DNA from: an uncultured Christensenella sp.
GTDB taxonomy: Bacteria; Bacillota; Clostridia; Christensenellales; Borkfalkiaceae
Assembly (NCBI GenBank): GCA_910586345.1
Contig: CAJUHC010000001.1
Span: forward strand, 47,229 to 111,228
Direction: 5' to 3'
DNA: 64,000 nt
Part shown: in pieces, positions 9,295-16,737 of the stretch
Layout: every line of letters begins with the position of its first letter
Numbering within the stretch: position 1 is the stretch's first letter
Notes under the pieces: generated by a model
What the model was told of the DNA's origin: nothing
Seen by the model: only the letters and a program-made list of their open reading frames with translations
Database searches by the model: none
Made by a program: the position numbers and the translations under genes

Positions 9295-9300
9295 TAATGT

Positions 9301-10575
9301 ATGAACGAAAGAAAATACCAAGGATACATATCTGTTTTAAGGGAAGAACTCCTGCCGGCAATGGGCTGTACGGAACCTATCGCCGTTGCATACGCTTCTT
9401 CGCTCGCCCGCGAAGCTTTGGGCGAATTGCCCGAACGCATCGAAATAAGCGTAAGCGGAAACATATTAAAGAACGTAAAAAGCGTAATCGTACCTAATAC
9501 GGGCGGACTTAAAGGAGTTGCCGCCGCGGCAGCCGCGGGAATTATCGCGGGAAAAGCCGATAAAAAGTTACAGGCGCTGGAAGACGTTACGTTCGAGCAG
9601 CGGTCTGAAATCGCGGAATATTTAAAAACCTGTTCCTTTAAAGTAAACCACGCTCAGTCGGGATGCGTATTCGATATTTGCATAAAAGCGTTCGCGGGAG
9701 TCCACAGCTCGTTCGTGCGCATAGAAGGACATCATACGAACGTCGTTAAAGTCGAAAAAGACGGAGAAAAACTTTTAAGCGGGAACGAAATCTACGAAAC
9801 AGATTCAAAACTTACGGACAGAAGCATTTTAAACGTAAAAGACATAACCGAATTTGCGGATACAGTAAAAATTCGGGATATAGACGGGATTATCTCTAAA
9901 CAAATCGAATACAATACCGCCATAGCCGAAGAGGGTTTGAATAACGATTACGGCGCGCGTGTCGGTAAAATATTGATAAAAGCTTTCGGAAACGGAGTAC
10001 ATAATCTTGCAAAAGCTACCGCGGCGGCAGGCTCTGACGCGAGAATGAACGGCTGTTCTCTGCCCGTTGTTATAGTTTCGGGAAGCGGGAACCAAGGTAT
10101 GACTGCTTCTCTTCCCGTCGTCGTTTACGCGAAACATCTCAACGTTTCAAGAGAGAAGCTTATCCGCGCTGTTGCGCTTTCGGACCTTATAACGGTTCAT
10201 CTGAAAACGGGCATAGGCAGGCTTTCGGCTTACTGCGGTGCAGTCAGCGCGGGCGCGGGCGCGGGCGCGGGAATATGCTACCTTTACGGCGGAAGCTACG
10301 AAGATATAGCGCATACTATAGTAAACGCGCTTGCAATCGATTCCGGACTCATCTGCGACGGCGCTAAATCGAGTTGCGCCGCAAAAATAGCGTCGGCAGT
10401 CGACGCGGGACTTACGGGTATGGAAATGTGCAGAAGCGGAAGCGAATTTAAAGGCGGCGACGGTATTTTAGAGAGCGGAGTCGAAAAAACAATCGATAAC
10501 GTAGGCGACCTCGCCCGTATAGGTATGAGGGAAACCGACGAAGAAATAATAAGAATAATGATTAAAAGTTTATAA
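9301..10575 (+). CDS. cyuA: L-cysteine desulfidase family protein (CyuA/UPF0597)
   Basis: A 424-residue cytoplasmic enzyme of the serine dehydratase alpha-like UPF0597 family. It would split L-cysteine to pyruvate, ammonia and hydrogen sulfide with a 4Fe-4S cluster. Seen: the family opening PAMGCTEPIAVAYA (Cys23), VPNTGGLKG, the glycine-rich SGSGNQGMTASLPVV, and the late cysteine-bearing stretch ICDGAKSSCAAKIA. Length is typical. The N-terminus matches family proteins from the first Met, so the unusual absence of a ribosome site is not explained by a later start. CyuA activity is inferred from the family. No cysteine transporter is adjacent. Confidence 0.9.
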   Translation: MNERKYQGYISVLREELLPAMGCTEPIAVAYASSLAREALGELPERIEISVSGNILKNVKSVIVPNTGGLKGVAAAAAAGIIAGKADKKLQALEDVTFEQRSEIAEYLKTCSFKVNHAQSGCVFDICIKAFAGVHSSFVRIEGHHTNVVKVEKDGEKLLSGNEIYETDSKLTDRSILNVKDITEFADTVKIRDIDGIISKQIEYNTAIAEEGLNNDYGARVGKILIKAFGNGVHNLAKATAAAGSDARMNGCSLPVVIVSGSGNQGMTASLPVVVYAKHLNVSREKLIRAVALSDLITVHLKTGIGRLSAYCGAVSAGAGAGAGICYLYGGSYEDIAHTIVNALAIDSGLICDGAKSSCAAKIASAVDAGLTGMEMCRSGSEFKGGDGILESGVEKTIDNVGDLARIGMRETDEEIIRIMIKSL

Positions 10576-10581
10576 AAAATC

Positions 10582-10612
10582 TTAAAAGCGCGGAAAATAT
10601 CCGCGCTTTTAA
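10582..10612. terminator. Rho-independent terminator, cyuA
   Basis: TTAAAAGCGCGGA and TCCGCGCTTTTAA form a 13-bp stem. The A and T runs make it usable in both directions. Confidence 0.85.
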
Positions 10613-10621
10613 TAAATTACG

Positions 10622-10659
10622 AAAACGGAGCCGCGGTTTTAAAACCGTGACTCCGTTTT
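10622..10659 (-). terminator. Terminator of the opp operon
   Basis: AAAACGGAG (10622) pairs with CTCCGTTTT (10651), enclosing CGGTTTT/AAAACCG. It starts right after the stop codon of the last minus-strand gene. Confidence 0.7.
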
Positions 10660-10660
10660 A

Positions 10661-10915
10661 TTACGACGTAAACCACAAATACAGCAATATGGCGACCACT
10701 CCCATCGAAGCGATAAATATGCCCAACGGAAGCAATATAGCCGAAAACATACCACGTACCATCTGCCAATATTCTTTACGGCTGACTTTGCGTTTTTCTT
10801 TTTTGTCCTTTTTGTTCTTCGACGAAGGGTCGTACCACGCAAAACCTTCCACGTTCATATCCGCAAAAGTGGTTTCGGTATCCAAACCTTCGTCCTTTTT
10901 ATTCTTTCGGGACAT
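10661..10915 (-). CDS. Small single-helix membrane protein at the end of the opp operon
   Basis: An 84-residue protein. The first 50 residues are strongly charged (KNKKDKKEKRK), followed by one transmembrane helix near residues 58-80. It starts at 10915 inside the end of the OppF-fusion gene (17-base overlap, different frame), with GAGGCGGAAG before the ATG. The overlap and a terminator just downstream support translation. It may be an accessory subunit of the transporter (inference). No family is recognised. Confidence 0.6.
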   Translation of the reverse strand: MSRKNKKDEGLDTETTFADMNVEGFAWYDPSSKNKKDKKEKRKVSRKEYWQMVRGMFSAILLPLGIFIASMGVVAILLYLWFTS

Positions 10916-13277
10916 CTTCCGCCTCGGGTTTCACAGTATCGTTTTCAGGTTTCTTTCTGAAAATATCCTTAACTTTATCTATGAAACCTTTCTTTACAAG
11001 CTTCGCCTCTTCTTCAGCGTTCCTCTGCTCCTCTTCGTATTTGCGTTCGAGCATCTGAACGTCTTCTTCGGTATTATATAGGTGGCACGCGCAGAAATGA
11101 CCCTTTTCCACTTCCTTATAGATAGGCGCTATACGTCCGCAAATTTCCATACAACTGTCGCATCTGGTATGGAATTTACATCCCTTGGGAGGATTAACAG
11201 GCGAAGGTATGTCTCCTTTGAGAATAATTCTGTTCATTTTCACATTCGGGTCGGGAACGGGAACAGCCGAGAACAGCGCGCGAGTATACGGATGAAGCGT
11301 ATTTTCGAATATGGATTCCTTGCTTCCGTATTCTACTAAACTGCCGAGGTACATAACACCGACTTCGTCGGAAATATGCTTAACAACGGAAAGGTCGTGA
11401 GAAATAAATATATACGTAAGACCGAGCGATTTTCTCAGTTCGATAAGCATATTGATTATCTGAGCCTGAATGGATACGTCGAGCGCGGATACAGGCTCGT
11501 CGCATATGACGAGTTCGGGTTTAAGCGCGAGAGCGCGCGCTATACATATTCTCTGCCTCTGTCCGCCCGAGAACTCGTGCGGATACCTTTCGAAATAATG
11601 CGGTTGAAGTCCGCACATCTTCATTACGCTGATTATATAATCGTGATACTCTTCTTTGGAAACGAGCTTGTGCTGTTTAACCGCTTCGCCGATTATATCG
11701 CCGACGGTAAGTCTAGGCGAAAGACTCGCGTACGGGTCTTGGAAAATCATCTGCATATTCGGACGCAGTTTATCGAACTCGCGGTTTCCGAGCGAGGAAA
11801 TCTTCTTACCCTTAAACCAAACTTCTCCGCTCGTAACGTCGTACAGTCTTAAAATGGTTCTGCCCATTGTAGTCTTTCCGCATCCGCTTTCGCCGACTAT
11901 ACCGAGCGTCTTACCTTTTTCGAGCTTAAACGTTACGTTATCTACCGCCTTCAAAGTTTTGGTAGGCCTGCCGAAGAAATCTTTGCCTATAACGAAATGC
12001 TGTGACAGCGCGTCTATTTCGAGGAAAGCTTTTTCGCTTGCGCACTCCTCAGCCGCCGCCTGCTCGGCCTTTTTACCCGCAACCGAAACCAACAGAGGAT
12101 AACAAGCCGTAAGCACTACAACAGCGAGCGCCAATACACTGATAATAACAGGTATTACAGCCGAAATCCTGATAACGCACAGTTCTCTTACTATATCGTA
12201 AGTACTGTCGTCTATTATCTTATCGACTATAGCTACCGTAATATTGAATCCGCCCGCGGTTCTTATATATTTTATCTGTTCGGTGCCTTGAACGACTACG
12301 TCTTTCGTAGCAAGATTGCCTAATATATCGGAAAAGAAACCGCCCGCAACCGCCGCTATTATCATAATAAGCAACGTCAGCGCAAAAGCAATTACGTAGA
12401 AAACCAAATCGTTCTTTTTATTTGAAAACAGAACGGAAACGTTGTCTGCGGTCAATACCGCGAACAAAACGGAAATTATCGCGAGAAGCAGGAAACCCGC
12501 CGACGACGTCGAAGCAAGCGAGGATAGTTTATCTCCGCTATAACCTGCCGTACCGTTTATCAAAAGCTGTATAAAACTGCTTTTCGTCACCGCGCCGTTC
12601 GCTCCGACTTCAACGAGCGGAGCAGACGCAAGCCCTAATATGACCGCTAGTACAGCTATACGCGCAAGCGAATAAATAAACTTGACAAGATTGACTCTGT
12701 CTTTCAAATATCCGCGGTTAATTAATGCTTTAAATACGTAATAGGTACAGAAAACAGCGCTCGTAAGCGTAAGCCCGCAAACCGTAGCCGCGTTATAACC
12801 CGTTCGCGTAACCGTGTCTCCGCTTTTTATTATTACGCAGTTTAACGCATAAAACAACGCTGAAAACACTGCGTACGAAAGGTAAGTCAATAACGCGAAG
12901 AATTCAATATTGCACTCTTTTTTGTACGCATATTTAAGCACCGCCTTGTATACCGTAATGCCTGCGGAAGCTATAACCGCGAGCAATCCGAAAATCGTGA
13001 GAAGCATACCCGAAAGCATAACCGCACGAGCGGCTTCTTTCGCCGCGCCCGTTAAAAGCGATACAGAATTTATATAATCGCCGTCGAAAAAGCGGTAAAT
13101 AAAATAATCGGGTAAACCTTCCGCGTTCGAAGAAACGCCTATAAGGAAAGTGAATAATAATGCAAGCCCCGCACCCGCGAGAGCAATGAAAGGTGAAATT
13201 TTAGGCAATAAATCCAAAAATCTTGATTTAGCGGATTTAACTTCGCCAACAGTAACAGAATTAACTTCGTCAGCCAT
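10899..13277 (-). CDS. oppF: OppF-type ABC ATPase fused to an eight-helix membrane domain
   Basis: A 792-residue protein. Residues 1-415 hold about eight hydrophobic segments of no family I recognise. From about 424 an oligopeptide/dipeptide importer ATPase follows with Walker A GESGCGKTT (near 463), Q-loop IFQDPYASL, signature FSGGQRQR, Walker B LVICDEP, SHD switch, and the OppF C-terminal region with CKFHTRC. A lysine-rich tail ends it. Normal OppF is about 320 residues, so the membrane half is an addition. It overlaps the oppD end by 8 bases and has GGAGG at its start. Role: one of the two ATPases driving peptide import. The fused part could tether the ATPase or add a further membrane function (unknown). 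Confidence 0.9.
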   Translation of the reverse strand: MADEVNSVTVGEVKSAKSRFLDLLPKISPFIALAGAGLALLFTFLIGVSSNAEGLPDYFIYRFFDGDYINSVSLLTGAAKEAARAVMLSGMLLTIFGLLAVIASAGITVYKAVLKYAYKKECNIEFFALLTYLSYAVFSALFYALNCVIIKSGDTVTRTGYNAATVCGLTLTSAVFCTYYVFKALINRGYLKDRVNLVKFIYSLARIAVLAVILGLASAPLVEVGANGAVTKSSFIQLLINGTAGYSGDKLSSLASTSSAGFLLLAIISVLFAVLTADNVSVLFSNKKNDLVFYVIAFALTLLIMIIAAVAGGFFSDILGNLATKDVVVQGTEQIKYIRTAGGFNITVAIVDKIIDDSTYDIVRELCVIRISAVIPVIISVLALAVVVLTACYPLLVSVAGKKAEQAAAEECASEKAFLEIDALSQHFVIGKDFFGRPTKTLKAVDNVTFKLEKGKTLGIVGESGCGKTTMGRTILRLYDVTSGEVWFKGKKISSLGNREFDKLRPNMQMIFQDPYASLSPRLTVGDIIGEAVKQHKLVSKEEYHDYIISVMKMCGLQPHYFERYPHEFSGGQRQRICIARALALKPELVICDEPVSALDVSIQAQIINMLIELRKSLGLTYIFISHDLSVVKHISDEVGVMYLGSLVEYGSKESIFENTLHPYTRALFSAVPVPDPNVKMNRIILKGDIPSPVNPPKGCKFHTRCDSCMEICGRIAPIYKEVEKGHFCACHLYNTEEDVQMLERKYEEEQRNAEEEAKLVKKGFIDKVKDIFRKKPENDTVKPEAEDVPKE

Positions 13278-14574
13278 TTTTTACCTCCGCTTTGCCTTCG
13301 TATAAATAGCAGGATACGCTGTGCGTATCGGTTATCTTCATAAGTCCTGGATATTCGCCCGAACATTTTTCAATACATTTTTCGCATCTGTCGCGGAAAT
13401 AACAGTAATCGGGCATATTTATGGGATTGGGAACAAACCCGGGAATACAATAGAGCTCGTCCACTTTCTGGTCTACCGTCGGTTTACTCTTCTGCAAACC
13501 GATAGTGTAAGGATGCATAGGACGGTGGAAAATATCCTCCGCGGTACCCATTTCTATTACCTTGCCCGCATACATTACGACTACGAAATCAGCCATTTCG
13601 GCAACCACGCCCAAGTCGTGCGTGATAAGCATAATAGAACCGTTAATCTTACTTTTTATTTCTCTTAAAAGGTCGAGTATCTGAGCCTGTATAGTAACGT
13701 CCAAAGCGGTCGTGGGCTCGTCCGCGACTATCAGTTTCGGGTTGCACAGAAGAGCTATGGCTATCATAACTCTCTGGCGCATACCTCCGGAAAGTTCGTG
13801 CGGATATTTCTTATAAACGCCTTCGGGGTCGGCTATGCCGACGAGTTTAAGCATTTCGATACTGCGCTCTTTTACCTTTTGTTTGGAAATACCTTCAATA
13901 TGAAGTTTTCCGACTTCGTCAAGCTGGTTTCCTATGGTAAACACGGGATTAAGCGAGGTCATAGGCTCCTGGAAAATCATTGCGATTTCCCTGCCCCTTA
14001 TGGAACGCATAGCTTCCGTCGGCATTTTCGCAATGTCGATAACCTGCCTCTCCATCTCGTACATATTGCCGCCGAGCTCGTTTTTCTTGATTATCTTCTT
14101 ACCTTTTTCATCGGTCTTGATTCGTTCGTTTCCGTCCGCATCCGTTTCCGTTTCGTAAACGGGAATTTTTTTACCGCGCTCGTCGCGCTTGAACATATCC
14201 GCGCGGAACCTAATAGAACCGCTCACTATCTGACCGCTCGGTGCCTGAACAAGCTGCATTAACGAAAGCGAAGTTACGCTTTTTCCGCATCCGCTCTCGC
14301 CCACTACGCCAACCGTCGAACCGGCGGGGACCGAAAACGATACTCCGTTTACGGCTTTTACCGTACCCGCATCCGAAAAGAAGTAGGTATGTAAATCCTC
14401 GAATTCTACGATATTTTTATCGTCCTTCATTTGCGTCACATACTCTTCGGGACGGACTTTGCGTTTTTTCTGTTTTTCGAATTTTTTAATCGCCTTGGAA
14501 TTTTCCTTTGCTATCGCGCGGGATTCCGAACGGGATATATAATGCTTTTTAAAATCTTTTTTATTGTCAGCCAT
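13270..14574 (-). CDS. oppD: Oligopeptide ABC transporter ATPase OppD
   Basis: A 434-residue ATPase. A lysine-rich extension of about 50 residues precedes Walker A GESGCGKS (92-99). Q-loop IFQEPMTSLNP, signature LSGGMRQR, Walker B LIVADEP and TTALDVTIQ follow, and the C-terminal peptide-transporter region has cysteines that resemble the cluster-binding tail of Opp/Dpp ATPases. An insert of about 45 charged residues sits between Walker A and the Q-loop (about 127-175), longer than usual. Cotranscribed with oppC (4-base gap). It pairs with the fused OppF downstream. Confidence 0.93.
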   Translation of the reverse strand: MADNKKDFKKHYISRSESRAIAKENSKAIKKFEKQKKRKVRPEEYVTQMKDDKNIVEFEDLHTYFFSDAGTVKAVNGVSFSVPAGSTVGVVGESGCGKSVTSLSLMQLVQAPSGQIVSGSIRFRADMFKRDERGKKIPVYETETDADGNERIKTDEKGKKIIKKNELGGNMYEMERQVIDIAKMPTEAMRSIRGREIAMIFQEPMTSLNPVFTIGNQLDEVGKLHIEGISKQKVKERSIEMLKLVGIADPEGVYKKYPHELSGGMRQRVMIAIALLCNPKLIVADEPTTALDVTIQAQILDLLREIKSKINGSIMLITHDLGVVAEMADFVVVMYAGKVIEMGTAEDIFHRPMHPYTIGLQKSKPTVDQKVDELYCIPGFVPNPINMPDYCYFRDRCEKCIEKCSGEYPGLMKITDTHSVSCYLYEGKAEVKNG

Positions 14575-14578
14575 TATA

Positions 14579-15643
14579 TTACCTCTTCATTTTAGGGTCG
14601 AACGCATCGCGCAGACCGTCGCCCACGAAGTTGAACGCAAGAACCGCAAGCGTTATGCAGACGCCCGCGCCGAGCCACATATTCGGATAGAAATTACGGA
14701 ATCTCTCCTCGCTCGCAAGCTCTATTATATTGCCCCAGGTAGCTGTACCCAAAGGCGCGCCGAGACCTAAGAAGCCCAAAGTCGCTTCCATCAGTATTAC
14801 GCCGCCGAGTCCCATCGTCATAGAAACGACGAGCTGGGGAATTATATTAGGCAATAAGTGTTTGAATATCTTTTTGCCCGTGGACATACCCGAACATTTC
14901 GCCGCAAGCATAAATTCCTGCTCTCTCAACGAAAGTATCTGTCCTCGGACAAGACGGGCAATTCCCGCCCAGCCTATAAGCGTTATGAACACCATCATAC
15001 AGTATAGTTTCGCTATGCTCGTTATTTCCCAGAACACCGCGGATAATATCAAAAGAATCGGCAGCGACGGAATACAGCTCAATATATCGACCAAACGCAT
15101 TATAAGCTGGTCAATCCAACCGCCGAAATATCCCGCGATACTTCCGAGCAGAACTCCTAAAAGAGTTTCGAGCAAAATCACTATAAAACCTATCGTAAGC
15201 GATATTCTTCCGCCGTACATAAGACGGGTTAAAACGTCGTAACCGTGTTCGTCCGTTCCGAGCCAGTGACTTGCAGACGGCGCGCCGTAAGCTACATAGT
15301 CAAAAGCGTTTACGTCAACAGTCCCGCTGTACGCGTAATAAATTTCGCCGTCGACGACGTATTCTATCGTGTTAGGCGTAAACACGTCGTAACCGTGCGA
15401 ATAATCTCTGACCGTTCCGCCGTCTCCGCCCCAGGGCGAAATAAGCGGACCTATGAACGAGAAAGCAAATAAAAATATTATTACGGCTAAACCTATAATC
15501 GAAAGTTTGGAACGGAAAAAACGCTTTGCAACGGTTGCCGCGGGCGACAGAACCTTAACTCTGTCCGTAAGATTTTCGCCGTGGAGATTATCGTTGAAAT
15601 TTTCGTTTCCGGAAACTTCTTCGGTCTTTATTTCTTCTTCCAT
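14579..15643 (-). CDS. oppC: Oligopeptide ABC transporter permease OppC
   Basis: A 354-residue inner-membrane permease. It has a cytoplasmic N-terminal tail, one helix (SIIGLAVIIFLFAFSFIG), a long outside loop, then five helices with the binding-protein-dependent transport signature in the cytoplasmic loop (EQEFMLAAKCSG...LPNIIPQ). The outside loop between helices 1 and 2 is about 60 residues longer than common. AGGAGGAG precedes the ATG. It forms the pore with OppB. Confidence 0.95.
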   Translation of the reverse strand: MEEEIKTEEVSGNENFNDNLHGENLTDRVKVLSPAATVAKRFFRSKLSIIGLAVIIFLFAFSFIGPLISPWGGDGGTVRDYSHGYDVFTPNTIEYVVDGEIYYAYSGTVDVNAFDYVAYGAPSASHWLGTDEHGYDVLTRLMYGGRISLTIGFIVILLETLLGVLLGSIAGYFGGWIDQLIMRLVDILSCIPSLPILLILSAVFWEITSIAKLYCMMVFITLIGWAGIARLVRGQILSLREQEFMLAAKCSGMSTGKKIFKHLLPNIIPQLVVSMTMGLGGVILMEATLGFLGLGAPLGTATWGNIIELASEERFRNFYPNMWLGAGVCITLAVLAFNFVGDGLRDAFDPKMKR

Positions 15644-15652
15644 AATCTCCTC

Positions 15653-16654
15653 CTATTTAACGAGTTTGACTCTCGGGTCAACAACCGCATACATAATATC
15701 CGCAAGCAAAGTACCCAGCACCGTTAAAAGCGCAAGGAACATATTGTAGCCCATAATCAGGTTAATATCTCCCTGCGACAGCGCTTTGTACGCCGCGTTT
15801 CCGATTCCGTCGATATTGAATATCGTCTCGGTTATCATCGCTCCGCCGAACAACGTCGGCAGAGTAAACGAAAGCGTCGTTATCAAAGGTATAAGCGTGT
15901 TTCTGAATACGTGCTTATATATGACTTTTCCGTTGGAAAGTCCTTTTGCGCGCGCCGTTCTTATGTAGTCCGCGTTCAGAACTTCCAAAGTGTTCGTTCT
16001 CGTATATCTCATAAGCGCGCCCATATCTATGACTACCATAACGAGTATGGGCAAAATCAAATGCCATATAATATCTCCGAACCTTACGAACCAGCTCGCA
16101 TCCTTGGGAATATCCAAAGATTCGAGACCGCTCATAGGGTCGAACCAGCCGAGGTCGACGGCAAACCATTTAATAAGCATATTGCCGAGGAAGAACGACG
16201 GGAACGAGATACCTATCATACACAGGAAAGTTACCGTATAGTCAAGCTTGCCGTACTGGTTGCAAGCACATTTAATTCCGAGCGGAATAGCTATAATAAG
16301 CTCTATGATAAGCGAAACGAACGCTATTGCGAACGAAATACCCATTTTATTGCCTATAACTTCCGTTACGGGCACGTTTTCAATAAACGCTTTACCGAGA
16401 TTGCCTTTGAGAAAATTCGAGAGCCAGTTCCAATATCCTTTTAAAATTCCGAGGAAACTGTTATCGTCGAGTCCGTAAAGCGCTAAAAGATTGTTGTAAT
16501 CTTCGTCAGTAAGTCCCGAGTTCTGCCTTAAAGCCGCGAACTTCTGTTCTACGTAGTTAGAAGGCATACACCTTACGAGGAAATACAGTATTACCGAAAC
16601 GCCGAACAAAATAAGTATCGCCAGCAGTATTCTTTTGATTATATATTTGACCAT
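15653..16654 (-). CDS. oppB: Oligopeptide ABC transporter permease OppB
   Basis: A 333-residue permease with the OppB/DppB start (KYIIKRILLAILILFGVSVI) and the coupling loop DYIRTARAKGLSNGKVIYKHVFRN. It ends in DPRVKL, the usual C-terminus of this family. It lies downstream of the binding-protein gene, from which a stem-loop at 16682-16713 separates it, and upstream of oppC. Confidence 0.95.
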   Translation of the reverse strand: MVKYIIKRILLAILILFGVSVILYFLVRCMPSNYVEQKFAALRQNSGLTDEDYNNLLALYGLDDNSFLGILKGYWNWLSNFLKGNLGKAFIENVPVTEVIGNKMGISFAIAFVSLIIELIIAIPLGIKCACNQYGKLDYTVTFLCMIGISFPSFFLGNMLIKWFAVDLGWFDPMSGLESLDIPKDASWFVRFGDIIWHLILPILVMVVIDMGALMRYTRTNTLEVLNADYIRTARAKGLSNGKVIYKHVFRNTLIPLITTLSFTLPTLFGGAMITETIFNIDGIGNAAYKALSQGDINLIMGYNMFLALLTVLGTLLADIMYAVVDPRVKLVK

Positions 16655-16681
16655 ATATTACCCTAATCGTTTTTTTACCGT

Positions 16682-16713
16682 CCGCGCCAGTACACGTTTT
16701 TGCAAAGGCGCGG
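16682..16713 (-). other. Intercistronic stem-loop between oppA and oppB
   Basis: CCGCGCC and GGCGCGG form a 7-bp GC stem in the 83-base gap. On the minus strand no T run follows, so it looks like a 3'-end stabiliser for the binding-protein mRNA rather than a full terminator, as is common downstream of solute-binding-protein genes. Confidence 0.6.
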
Positions 16714-16737
16714 AGGTATATTTTGTTTTAGTATAAA

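Noticed and set aside
9034..9300. Riboswitch upstream of the cysteine desulfidase
   Set aside because: The hairpin at 9169-9208 lies before the predicted promoter at 9266, so it would not be in the mRNA.
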